A stretch of 64,000 nucleotides of DNA from Pogonophryne albipinna (lineage: Eukaryota > Chordata > Actinopteri > Perciformes > Artedidraconidae): contig JAPTMU010000064.1 in assembly GCA_028583405.1 (NCBI GenBank), forward strand, positions 310,001-374,000. The letters are read 5' to 3'. The stretch's first letter is position 1. Every line of letters begins with the position of its first letter. The notes below the pieces were generated by a model that saw nothing but the letters and a program-made list of their open reading frames with translations, was not told the DNA's origin and ran no database searches. A program made the position numbers and the translations under genes. This document shows, one piece after another, positions 43,937-55,672 of this stretch.

Positions 43937-45649
43937 ATGGATAAATGGCTGAAACGTCCGCTTGCTCTGGATTCAGGCCAGGGTTCAGAGGAGCCCGCCG
44001 AGAAACGTAAGAAAGAGGCCAAACTGAAACCAAGGCAGTACAGTGAAACATATATATTATTTGGATTCATTTCTACTTCTGCGGACCCACCGCAGCCTCA
44101 GTGCTTCTTTTGCGGTGAAGTCTTGGCTAATAGTGCGATGAAGCCAGGGCATTTACAGAGACACCAGAGCACCAAACACTCGGGAAGTGTCGATAAAAGT
44201 GAATAATTTTATGGACGAAAGCTGTCGGAATTTAAGACGAGCCAGACAGTAATGATGAAAGTCACGAATGTATCAATGAAAGCACTCAAGGCATCTTACG
44301 CCGTGTCCCTGCTTGTGGCTAAATAAAAAAAAACTCACTCTACTGTTGAGGAGCTCATTCTCCCTGCAGCGACTGCGTTGGCTGAAATTATGATAGACAA
44401 GAAAGCAGCCGAAGCACTCAAGAAAGTTCCCCTGTCGAATAACACTGTATCCCGTCGGATCAATGATATGTCTGTTAATATAATTGGACAAGTGGTGAAC
44501 AAAATAAAACTAGCCGGTTAGTTCGCTTTGTAGCTGGATGAAATGACAGATGTGAGTGGAGAAGCGCAGCTCCTGTCCTTCGTGCGTTACAAAGATGCGT
44601 CGGACATAAACGAGCATATTTTATTTTGCAAAACGCTGCCAGGAAAGACAACTGGGGAAGAATTGTTCCAGGTTATCGACAGCTTTAGTGGAAAACCTGC
44701 AGCCACATCTGTACTGATTGAGCAGCTGCGATGACGGGGCGCGTAAAGGGACTTGTTGGGCACGTAAGAAAGGTAAATCTCGACATTAAATGGATGCATT
44801 GTATTATTCATCGTGAAGCACTAGCTAGCAAGAAGATGAGCCCTGATTTAAGTGCTGTTATGGATGATGCTGTGAAGATGATACATTTCATCCAATCTCG
44901 GCCATTGAATCACAGGCTGTTTGAAACTCTTTGTCATGAGAACGACACAGAGCACAATCAGCTATTGCTTCACACAGACGTGCACTGGCTGTCTCGTGGG
45001 AAAACGCTACTGAGACTTTATGAACTTCGCAATGAAGTTTTTGTGTTCTTGACGGAGCATCTGCATCCTCTTGCTGTGCAGCTTGAGGATGACAAGTGGG
45101 TGGCGCGCCTGGCATATCTTGCTGATGTGTTTACCAAACTCAACAAGCTCAACCTATCACTTCAGGGCAAGGAGTCACATATCCTGAAATTGTATGACAA
45201 AGTTCAAGGATTCACAAAAAAGCTCAAACTATGGGAGAGGAAATGTGATGAGGGAGACGTGAGCTGTTTCCCAGTACTCAATGCCCATCTTGCCACCACT
45301 GCTGTTGCCAGGGGTCCAGTGGTCAAACTGGTGCAAGCACACCTGTCCAAACTCTGCACTGATTTCAGCCATTATTTTCAGGACATTGAAAATAAGTCAG
45401 AAAGACTGGATTGGGTGAGGAACCCATTCATTGTGAGTGAGAGCAGCAACAGCCTTCCAGCAATGCTGCAGGAGCCTCTGATGGATTTATCATCTGACCG
45501 TGTCTGAAGATGGCATATGCTGAGAAGTCATTAACTGAGTTTTGGTGTGATGTGGAGAAGGAATATCCTGAACTGGGAAAACATGCACTGATTGAACTTT
45601 TGCCGTTTGGTTCTACTTATTTGTGTGAGGTGACCTTCTCAGCTTTAAC
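43937..45649 (+). pseudogene. hAT transposase-like gene (BED finger, ZBED5/FAM200-like), dead
   Basis: It begins MDKWLKRPLALDSG. A BED-type zinc finger CFFCGEVLANS...GHLQRHQSTKH follows. The transposase core comes after several stops: LDEMTDVSGEAQLLSFVRY, MHCIIHREALASKKM, LHTDVHWLSRGKTLLRLYEL. Just before the next element there is the start of the hAT dimerisation region (GSTYLCEVTFSAL). The remainder (THIKTKQRNRLDVE to a stop) lies at 49640-49766. In-frame stops near 44204, 44324, 44518, 44530 and 44732 plus the large insertion show it is a pseudogene. Similar sequences have been domesticated in vertebrates, but this copy shows no sign of that. Confidence 0.82.
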
Positions 45650-48600
45650 CAACCCTGTCTCCTAAAAATTACGTTCCCACAGAACTAAACTGCATTCTGA
45701 ATTACGTTTAGCTAGAAACTTATTTACTCCCACGTTACGTTCGTTATGAACGTATCTCAAATACGTTTATATTCTACATATCTTCTAGAAACATATTTTC
45801 TTCCATGTTACGTTTGTTATGAACGTATCTTAAATACGTTTATTTTCTACATATCTTTGCCATGTATTGTCTTGCTTATAATAATGATAATAGTCATTTA
45901 TAAATATCATATTAGAGCACACCTTTGATTCGACAATCAGGCTCGATATATGGTTAAATTAAAATCAGTAGGCGAGGCTGTAATTTCGCCAGCTGTTACT
46001 CTCATGAGCGAGGCAGAAAATAATAGTTTTAACATGACAAAAAGCTGCTATGTCGTTTATTGCACCTCAAACATTAAAACAAATCCAGAGTTACGTGTTT
46101 CTGTACTTCCTCTAAGAAGAAAGGACAGTAACAGAAGAGCTCTGTGGCTTCAGGCTTGATCGCTGTTCAAATGACAGCGTTGGTTTCCCCAAAAGTGGGC
46201 GGGGCTGTAAAGTGAAGTAGATTTTACTCTCATCTATTATTCAAAACCATTCTATTTATTCTAACGTAAATTACATGCCATTGTTTTATCTTTTTATTTA
46301 TTTGTTTTTATTTTAAATCGTATAATGTCGGACTTTTTTTGTCGTCTTTGAGGAAAATAAATGGGGTTTAGAGCCTCAAAATACTGAAATCTGTATTTTT
46401 TAAAATCTCTTCCTTCTAATTTGTTATTCTTTTCTAAATAACACACTGTTATTTACTCAACAATAACACACAATTATCCTTGTTTTTATTTATTCGTTTA
46501 ATTCTATAATCTTGGGCTTTTTAGCATGCTTTTTAGCCGTAAATAAAGTCACCAGAAACAGACGGGACATTTCGAGATTTAGGATGGCCGAAGACACTAC
46601 ACTACCCATAATCCCCAGCTATCGTTTGGGACTACAGTCCCGTTGACAAACCCTGTGATGTTGGAGTGGCAGTGCGCCAAGGTTACGCCGAGCGTCAAGC
46701 TCTTTGAAATGGAACGAAACCACGGCAGACTATTCAAAACTGGACTCGAACGCCCCCCGAGAACTACACATGCTGGCTAATGTGTTTCGCAACATGTTCT
46801 CTATGGCACGTCTCTACTGGGAATTGTAGTTTTAAAAGACGTTTTTCCCAAATTTAGAAGTTGACAGTATTAAACTGTGTACAGCCCTGGAGGTTTAGGC
46901 GATAGGAAACACATTGGTGTGTACACATTTAAAACATGTAATTACTAAATGGGTGAAAATCGCTTGTATCCATAATGGGCAGCATTAATATATACCCAGA
47001 TGACAGCTCATTGTTACTTTGTAATTCTACTCCACTACAATTCAGAGGTTAACCTGGTATTTTTACTTCACTACATTTAGTTTAGTTACTTTGCAGATTC
47101 TGATTAATGATGTGGAATATAAACAACCCTTAAAGCAGACTTTAGTTACACCTGAGTAAAATTCAGGGAAGGTGATTGTCAAGTGCCAACAATCAGGAGA
47201 GATATTTGATAGTTGGTGCTTGAGAAGACTAAACATTTATCTGCAGATCTTTATAAAGTATATTCATTACTCGTTATTCTCTACTAATAGTTAATTAAAA
47301 ACTGTATAATTGCTATTTTGCACATCCCTTTCAAGATTTCAAGATTTTCTAAGGTGTATTGATCTTATACACAACTTGGGTCGCAGGTTCCTCAACAGCG
47401 CATTACAAGACATCTATCAATATGTGTGTATACCTCCACCATTAAACTGTCATATTCTGCACATTTCTTATACTATCTACATACATAAGAGTATAATTAA
47501 TGTGTATAATATCAGTTAAAATAAGTGCTTCAACATAGTTAACATTGCAGGAAAGCAATATTTTAGACGTTAAGTACTTTGTCAGGCTTAATATTCATCT
47601 GTAGATAGATACCCCCAAAGCTTTTTTCTTATTTGAAAGAAGACCTTAACCTAAAGTATTCTTTAATGCGTTAATAAAGGTTAATTCATTTTTCTGTTTT
47701 GCACATCCTCCTATATCTTTGTACATCAGACACTAAACTGTTTTATTGTAGAGATCACTTAGTATCTTCTTGACTTTTTATATTCTATATATTTCTATCA
47801 TTGACCTTCTACTTTCCCCCTATGAAAGTATGTACTCTTAATATTGTTTTAATCAAATAACATTATTCAACAAAAATAATTCAATAACATGCTTTAACCA
47901 CTAGGCGGTGCACATGGTACACACAGCATACTAATAATAACTTTGTATTATTAGTGTAGGACACTTATGCATGTATAACATCTGAAGATGTGTAGTTTTA
48001 TTCATGTTTTTACATAATTGTACAGGATATTGCTATACTATTTATCATGTTTTACTTCTACACATTAATATCTGATTTGTAAAACATCACAGACAGAAAG
48101 GCATATCCGTCATTTAATGGTAAGCTATTGAAATTGTGATTCCATAGATGTGTCTGCCATCACTCAAATCCCCTGACTATTCTCTCAACTCAGTATTTAC
48201 ATTCTTATATTCAAAGAAAATCAGTAATATCTTTAAAAACTACAAGTCCTTTTCTATCAGCTGTGCACCGTTATGGTGTAAATATAACCTATATACCAAT
48301 TGGATCAAATATAAAAGTCAGCCGAATAACTATTGATACTGCAAGGAGACGTATTTTGTGAAAAGAAATGCAAGATGTTGTTTAATTGTTGATATATTTA
48401 TGATCCACGTCAAGTATTCAGTTTTGGCAGCAGTTCTCCTGTTTGTCCAGAAGTCTTCTCATCAGGGCTCTATAAATAAAGAACTACGGCAAATGTGTAA
48501 TATTTAATGCAGCCGAACCGTGTATTACAATGCCGTTATGTGATGACTTCCAAAGAGAAAAGCAAGAACACTCTGAATTAGGTATTATTTTATTTTTCGT

Positions 48601-49635
48601 TGTCGGATATCATATCTTATTAACACCATATCCCAGCGTGCATTGCGGCTAAAACATCCAATCAACGAGCTTCAAGCTGAGGATCTTGGGTAATCAGTTT
48701 GGTGGGTTTGTGGTGTGTATCGCTCGAAATGTCCCGTCTGTTTCGGGTGACTTTATTTACGGCTAAAAAGCCCAAGATTATAGAATTAAATGAATAAATA
48801 AAAACAAGGATAATTGTGTGTTATTGTTGAGTAAATAACAGTGTGTTATTTAGAAAAGAATAACAAATTAGAAGGAAAAGATTTAAAAAAATACAGATTT
48901 CAGTATTTTGAGGCTCTGAGCCCCATTTCTTTTCCTCACAGACGGAAAAAAAGTCCGACATTATACGATTTAAAATAAAAACAAATACATAAAAAGATAA
49001 AACACTGCCATGTAATTTACGTTAGAATAAATTGAATGGTTTTGAATAATAGATGATAGTAAAATCTACGTCACTTTACAGCTCCGCCCGCTTTTGGGGA
49101 AACCAACGCTGTCATTTGAACGGCGATCAAGCCTGAAGCCACAGAGCTCTTCTGTACTGTCCTTTCTTCTTAGAGGAAGTACAGAAACACGTAACTCTGG
49201 ATTTGTTTTAATGTTTGAGGTGCAATAAACGACACAGCAGCTTTTTGTCATGTTAAAACTATTATTTTCTGCCTCGCTCATGAGAGTAACAGCTGGCGAA
49301 ATTACAGCCTCGCCTACAGATTTTAATTTAACCATGTATCGAGCCAGATTCTCGATTTCAAATGTGTGCTCTAAAATGATATTTATAAATGACTATTATC
49401 ATTATTATAAGCAAGACAATAAATGGCAAAGATATGTAGAAAATAAACGTATTTAAGATACGTTCATAACAAACGTAACGTGGGAGAAAATATGCTTCTA
49501 GAAGATATGTAGAAAATAAACGTATTTGAGATACGTTCATAAGAAACGTAACGTGGGAGAAAATACGTTTCTAGCTAAACGTAATTGAGAATGCAGTTTA
49601 GTTCTGTGGGAACGTAATTTTTAGGAGACAGGGTT
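45650..49635. mobile_element. Palindromic R element (4.0 kb, ~930-bp inverted arms, 7-8-bp target duplication)
   Basis: The ends are caaccctgtctcc and its inverse. The left arm 45650-46578 pairs with the right arm 48720-49635. The centre holds 46590-46750 and 47540-48660 (R1 core). The target duplication is (G)CTTTAAC at 45642-45649 and 49636-49643. The interrupted hAT codons join perfectly without it (S-A-L-T-H-I), so the insertion site is certain. No transposase is visible. The element is non-autonomous, with an unusually long fold-back structure. Confidence 0.82.
46760..47539. other. Centre of the R element, no gene
   Basis: AT-rich sequence without a credible ORF. It is not shared with the R copies at 4.8 or 23-26 kb as far as I can see, so it is either specific to this copy or deleted from the others. 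Confidence 0.45.
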
Positions 49636-49828
49636 GCTTTAACACACATCAAAACCAAGCAGAGGAACAGACTGGATGTGGAGACCAGCCTGGTCACAGC
49701 TGTTTCCACACTGCCTCCAGAACTATCAAAGTTTATGAAAGACAAGCAAGCTCAAGTGTCTCATTAAAGCTCACATGACTGGTGAAAAGAAACTGCTAGG
49801 CCTATACTGATTCTGGATATTATTTTGT

Positions 49829-50157
49829 TATATTTTAAGTAATCCTATCTACTATTCCTATATTTGAATAATGTATAAACTATTTTAAAAATACTTTATG
49901 AAATCCTATGTTATGTTATAAATATTAAAATAGAGAACTAAATTGATAAATAAATAACTAAATAAATAAATAAATGAATAAATAGATAATTAAACAAAAG
50001 CCAGAGAGAAAAAGTGAGTTTTAAGTGTTAACTTAAAAACCCCCAGGGTCTGGGCCGACCTCACATGGAGGGGCAAAGTATTCCAGAGCCTAGGGCCAGC
50101 CGCTGCGAAAGCTCGATGCCCTCGGGTTTTAAGCCTGGTCTTAGGCACTATCAGCAG
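49829..50157 (-). repeat. Direct repeat, right copy flanking the 7.4-kb segment
   Basis: The counterpart of 42101-42424. Here it is continuous with the LINE coding region, so this copy is in its original context. Confidence 0.88.
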
Positions 50158-51238
50158 CCGCTTTTTATGGCCAGTAAGAAGACGTGCAGCTGCATTCTGA
50201 ACCAGCTGGAGGCGTCTAATTGAAGCCTGGTCCATACCCACATACAGAGCATTGCAGTAATCCAGTCTCGAGGGAACAAAGGCGTTAATAACCCTTTCTA
50301 GGTCTTTAAAAGATAAAAACGACTTGGTCTTAGCCAATAGTCGTATTTTGAAAAAGCAGGTCTTGACTACAATGCTGACCTGCTTATCAAATGTAAAGGC
50401 GCTGTTGAAGGTCACTCCAAGGTTCATAACAGAGGGGAGGATATTTTTATTGAGGGAGCCCAGAATATCAACCGGGGAGACTGTTGGTTGGGGTCCAAAA
50501 AAGATGACCTCGGTCTTGCTCTCATTGAGGGTGAGGAAGTTTTGGCTCAGCCAGGATTTAATCTCTATTAAGCAGTCCTTCAACTGCTGTAGTGAGTTGG
50601 CATTTTGATTTGAGAGGCAGATAGATCTGTACATTGTCAGCATAACAATGGAAGGGGATATTATATGTTGTGAGAATTGAACCTGGGGGCAGTATGTACA
50701 ATAGAAAAAGGATGGGGCCCAGAATCGAGCCTTGGGGAACCCCACAGGTAAGAGGGGCTTTGGCAGAGGAGAAGGCACCTAACTGCACTGAGAAGCTACG
50801 GTCCGTCAAATAAGACCTGAACCATGCAAAGGCAGAGCCTGTAATGCCTGCGGACTGTTCAAGCCGTGACAACAGGATACTATGATCCACAGTGTCAAAG
50901 GCAGCAGTTAAATCTAACAGCACCAAGACAGCTGGGCTGCCTGAATCGACGGCTAAGAGCAGATCATTAAAAACTCTTAAAAGGGTTGTTTCAGTACTAT
51001 GCATAGGTTTAAAGCCAGACTGACATTGTTCATGGATACCATGCGTGGTTAAAAATGACCGCAGCTGGGCGTAGACTACTCGCTCCAGGGCTTTAGATAA
51101 AAAGGGTAGCTGGGAGATGGGCCTGAAATTTGCAAGAATGGAGGGATCGAGATTTTTCTTTTTAAGTAGTGGCTTAACCACGGCATGTTTGAAGGCAGCT
51201 GGGACACATCCTGAGCTAAGAGAAGTGTTTACAAGCAA
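49990..51238 (-). pseudogene. L2-clade reverse transcriptase, broken
   Basis: Motifs from 51238: LANFRPISQLPFLSKALERV, CQSGFKPMHSTETTLLRVF, VLLDLTAAFDTVDHSILL, CGVPQGSILGPILFLLY and FHCYADNVQIYL. The catalytic box is YADN instead of YADD. A frameshift near 50600-50640 leads to ESKTEVIFFGPQ, SRLDYCNALYVGM and QNAAARLLTGHKKR. A stretch of the usual C-terminus is then missing before TRGHRAFAAAGPRLWNTLP. The YADN change, the frameshift and the deletion make it inactive. Confidence 0.83.
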
Positions 51239-51270
51239 TAAAACACTTGCTCCAACTGATTCAAAAACGC

Positions 51271-51690
51271 GTTATTGCTCATAACCACTCTGCCTAAGGC
51301 TGTCCTCACATGCTTAAATGAAGTTGTAATTTGGAGTGAATAATGCAGAATTTTGTGTTTTCAACATATGGTGGGAACTGATATGATATGCAGACAGTAG
51401 GAGGTGCTCAATAGCAGCAATAAGGGAATGTTTAAAAAAGCAGTGAATCTGAATTTAATATTAACATACACGCATGCACTAACAAGCATTCAGGCATGCA
51501 TGGTTTCCCAACCTATAGCTTCCTGTCTATCTATTACTGTGTGTTTTCAGAGCAGTGTCCTCACAAACTCTCTCTGCTGACCTGAATCCCACCTCTGTCA
51601 TGTTTCTCTCAGTCCAATGCTCCTGAAGGGAGCCCCCAACCCACAGAGAATCACCTGAATTTGCAGTTCTCCTCAGCTACACAGAGCATT
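51271..51690 (+). other. Copy B downstream flank, resumed
   Basis: gttattgctcataaccactctgcc onward matches the copy-C flank (55840-56060) and, inverted, the copy-A flank (11945-12000 and 3910-4262). It is non-coding. Confidence 0.7.
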
Positions 51691-53623
51691 TTAGCATCTT
51701 TACCCTCATCGTTTTGGTTTTATGGCCAAAATATTTGCTGTTTATGTTCTTTCCAACAGCTGCAATATGAAGTTTTCCCATCAGGCCGCTGCTTTAAGAG
51801 AAAAAGTTCTCACTGAACCTGCCTGACTAGAGAAGTGAAGGAATGGTAACTGGAAGCAGAAATGTATGGAGGGAAAGTTTCCTAACCTGCTCTGCAGCGT
51901 ACTTTTTTGACCCCACTAACCTGAACTCTGACTGGTTCAGCAGCATTTCTTAATCTTCTGTGCTCAAAGTATTTTAGAGGAGCGATCTCCCAGGTTTGAC
52001 TGGAAAGATGGGCTTTCAGAGGATGTTTTGTACAAAATCAACTTCCAAGCAAGCTAGATATATCAAGTAAATGTGAAAGATGTTATTTTTGCGTTCATAT
52101 TGAGGTTACGCTGACCTGAAGTTGACCCTTTTTCTCTGGCTGATCAACAGACCTTTGATCAACATCTTAACTGGAACACCTGGAATAGGGGGGAATGGAA
52201 AGTAGCATTTCCCGGCATCAGTAAGAGTTCTAGATGAACGCGCTGAGCAGCATTTCCCCTCCTTGCTTACAGTAAATGTTTTACCCTGTTATGGCTATTA
52301 TATTTTTAAAAGTATACATAGGTAGTATGCAAATCATTGTTCAGGAGATCATCCTGTTTCCCCCGTAAGGTAGATTCAAGATTCAAGGCTTTATTGTCAT
52401 GTGCACAGTAGCTACAGTGTAGATATGGCAATGAACAATGTAAGTCAGGCTCCTCCAACAGAGCAACATGAATATATATAGGACATAAAACAAATAAAAT
52501 AGTGCAAGAGAATGTTTTAAAATGTGCAATTAAATACAAATAAAATAGAATAGAAGTAGAAAACTAAGTATGAAACTAAGGATGGACCTCTTCTATTTAA
52601 ATAAAAGTGCTTATAGTTTAACGTTTGTCAGAGCTTCGAACTTACCTGATGTTTTCCTTATTCCATTAAAGGATAGTTATTGAAAACTCCTTCACATCTG
52701 AGCTCAATGTCTCTAAAAGTCCCATTTAAACTTATTTTATTGGTTACTTGTTATGTTGCATCCTTCATCCATTTAACTCGTTACCACTTTCCAACAGTTT
52801 AAATGACTTAAGCTGCTTTTACCTGTATTTCCTACTTATGTTTAATAATTGATATTCTGCAATATGAAGTTTCACCATCAGGCCGCAGCTTTAAGAGATT
52901 AAAAAGTGTGGAATGGTAACTGGAAGCAGACATTTATGGAGGGAAAGCTTCCTAACCTGCTCTGCAGCATACTTTTTTGACCCCACTAACCTGAACTCTG
53001 GCTGGTTCAGCAGCATTTTCTATCTTCTGTGCTCAAAGTATTTTTGATGAGCGTCCTCCCAGGTTTGACTGGAAAGATGGGCTTTCAGAGGTTGTTTTGT
53101 TCAAAATCAACAGACCTTTGATCCAAATCTGAATTGGAACACCTTTTCTGGAATAACAGGTAAGCAGAAAGTAACATTTCCCGGCATCAGTAAGAGTTCT
53201 TGATGAACACGTTGAGCAGCATCTTCCCCTCCTTCCTTATAGTAAATGTTTTAACCTGTTATGGCTATTACATTTTAAAGAGTATACATATTTTGTATGC
53301 AAAAAGGTTGTTCAGGAGATCATCCTGTTTCACCCGTAAGGTTGATTCAAGATTCAGGATTCAAAGCTTTATTGGATAGTTAATGAGAACTCCTTCACAT
53401 CTGAGCTCAATGTCTCTAAAACTCCCATTTAAACTTATTTAATTGTTTACTATTTGTTTTGCATCCTTCATCCATTTCACACGTTACCACTTTCCAACTA
53501 TTTATATTACTTAAGCTGCTTTTACCTGTATTTTCTACTTCTATTTAATGATTAATGATCTGTACACACTTTCATTTTCACATATTTCAAATATTAGGAG
53601 TTTTATATACATTTCAAACATGA
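51691..53623 (+). other. Copy C upstream flank, tandemly duplicated, promoter lost
   Basis: Two tandem blocks start ctgcaatatgaagttt (51760 and 52857), each with ctggttcagcagcattt and tttgactggaaagatgggctttcagagg. 52375-52560 carries an extra LINE-like tail (ggctttattgtcatgtgcacag) not seen at this length in A or B. The flank match ends at ttcaaacatg (53623), where B would continue for about 1.35 kb to its promoter and first exons; here linker-intron sequence follows directly. Confidence 0.65.
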
Positions 53624-53663
53624 AAGTCACAGTTTGTAACATCTTTCTCTTAACCTTTACCAG

Positions 53664-55672
53664 AAAGCCACCAGCAGACTGTCGGTAAAGTCTTACTTGC
53701 AGAAGTTCCAGAGATAAAGCCACGTAAGTAGTTATTTAAACCATTCAGTGGCTCCCTTTGTTAAGAGACATTTCTGACACTCATCATTTTGTTTATTTTA
53801 TATTCTATTTAGAACTTCCCTGTGACTATCCCACCCACATTCATAAGCAAATCATACCTATTCACACTATTTCAGTAATGTTTTAAATGTATTGTTGCTT
53901 ACCTATCTCATTTGAAATGCCGATGTCCAGAATGCTGGACTGACTGGTTTGACAGAGATGACCCCACTGTAACTGGAGACTGGGAAACCTTCTCCAATCT
54001 TTACAAGGAGAACCCTGGAAAGATCTGCCGCAAACCACAGGGTATAGAGGCCACGACTCTCTCTGGACTCAGTGTGGCCGCAGCAGGGGAGGTGATTTTT
54101 AAGCAAGTGCTCAGCAAGTAGGAGTAATTTGAATGTTTGATGTAATGGTTAATACTGTGTTCTACTGAATGTGTTGCTTAAGTGTTGCTACTGCATATGT
54201 TTGTGTACCTCGTGACACCAAATTATTTTTCCACATACTAGTTTGCTCTATTGACTAGCCATATACCTGGTAACCAATGAGCAATGGGAATTAGTAGAGG
54301 AGGTTCAGTTAGTTGTCAGTCACAATTGTACAGTACTGGATATATTTTAAATCAATTATCTTTCTCACAGGCCTTCAGTGTTTTATACTACACAGTACAC
54401 ACTAGTTGAGCAAAATGCTGGCTTTGTGAGGGTGTACTTAGGAACAGTGTTGAATTGATTTAAATGTTAATGTTGGCTTGCCAAAGTGATTACACTTATT
54501 CCTGCGGGGGACATGAATGTGTTTACTGAATGAAATTGCTATCCATCCAATCTGTTAAAACGCTCAAAACCGCTCTTGTCAACTTCCTGTTGGCACTGGA
54601 GGAAAGGCCTAAAAAATAAGAAAGCATTTATCCTTCAGGGAACAGGAATGTCTGTAAAGAATCCCCATGGCGCCCAATCAACATTTTTGGGAGATATTTC
54701 CATCTGGACTAAACTTTTTCTTTTCAGAAATGACGCCACTTCAGGATTCGTCTACAGAAACGTTGATTAAACCCAAAAGAAGATGTGCAGTGACTACCGT
54801 GTTCATTTCAGCTGCCATCCCCGTTTCTGTGGTGGAGGAGGTAAGAGCACACCACACTGTATAAGCACTCTCTTGTATAAGCATTAATTTAGGAGAGTTT
54901 TACAGCTACCTACCCAGTCGTCCTCTCACTCTTTTATTGCTCCTTGCAGTGTGCTGGACCGACTGGTTTGACCGTGACAATCCCAGTGGCACAGGGGACT
55001 GGGAACTTTTGAAGGACCTGAGGAAAGAAAACCCAGGAAAGATCTGTGACTACCCTCTGCACATTGAGGCCGTTACCAGTGACACGATGACCCCAGCCAT
55101 CTCCACAGGGGAGAACTTCTATATGTAAGTTGCCTCACTAAAATAATGCAAATGATTATTTAACCACATCCCAGGAATACATCGGTACTTCTGAACATTA
55201 AAAACTGCTTACAAGTCACCCACATGTGCTGCCTGGAGCTACACCTATAACAGTGAATAGAAACTCTGTACATGGACATTTAATTTACATTAGAAGACAT
55301 GTCATTGTATTGGATATCTGAGATATTTCATATTAGAAACAAAGTTACACCTGAAAACAAGAACAATTATGATAATAGAAAGAGTTGTAGAGGTTTATTT
55401 GAACTAGCATCAATGTACTTTAATAAACTACATTGGGTTTGTATCAGAGCTATACATGAATTATGGTTTAAGCAACATATCCAATTTAAAATACGTTTTT
55501 GTTTGCTTTTAAAATTGTTTTTTTCATATAACTATCGAACTGATTCATTTAATAATTGGTATTGTTTTTCAGCTTCAATCCGACTCAGGGATTTGTTTGC
55601 TGCAACAAGGACCAGGGTAAGGACAAGTGCCGTGACTACAAAGTTCGCATTGGGTGCCCGTGCAGGAATTAA
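53664..55672 (+). pseudogene. Two-WxxW-domain gene copy C, leaderless and interrupted
   Basis: Recognisable exons: linker 53664-53723, domain 1 53931-54102 and 54728-54840, domain 2 54950-55124 and 55573-55672, with phases 1, 2, 1, 2 kept throughout. The promoter, non-coding exon and both signal-peptide exons of A and B are missing. Domain 1 has CWTDWFDRDD, GDWETFSNL and KENPGKIC, but its third cysteine is Tyr (GFVYRN), and an in-frame TAA (54768-54770) follows. Its first intron starts with GCAAGT instead of GT. Domain 2 is intact and close to copy B (VCWTDWFDRDN to GCPCRN-stop), with an extra Cys (FVCCNK). An AATAAA lies at 55770. A separate start for domain 2 cannot be excluded, but no leader or promoter is visible. 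Confidence 0.72.

Larger units (their letters stand above)
43704..49828 (+). mobile_element. hAT element (ZBED/Charlie-like), 3' end missing
   Basis: The left TIR cagtgtttcccaaccggggg is of hAT type. The transposase gene follows on the plus strand to 45649 and resumes at 49636 after another element. The right end stops at the junction with the LINE duplicate (49828) and no matching right TIR is seen. The copy was therefore truncated when the segment was inserted or rearranged. Confidence 0.7.
41146..51270 (-). mobile_element. L2-clade LINE, split into 41146-42424 and 49829-51270
   Basis: The 3' end with a (TTGAT)n-type tail lies at 41146 and the 5' end at 51270. The host sequence gtcattaa / gttattgctc is restored exactly if this block is removed. 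The long 3' UTR occupies 41146-42424 and includes cagggagagcaacagagg, also found at 59370. The RT lies at 49990-51238. A 7.4-kb foreign segment sits between, flanked by a duplicated 325-bp piece of the LINE. Confidence 0.75.

Noticed and set aside
53903..54121. Copy C domain 1 ending naturally at the TAG near 54119
   Set aside because: The downstream exon continues the same domain in phase, and the GCAAGT at 54103 is a plausible donor; the stop is probably intronic.
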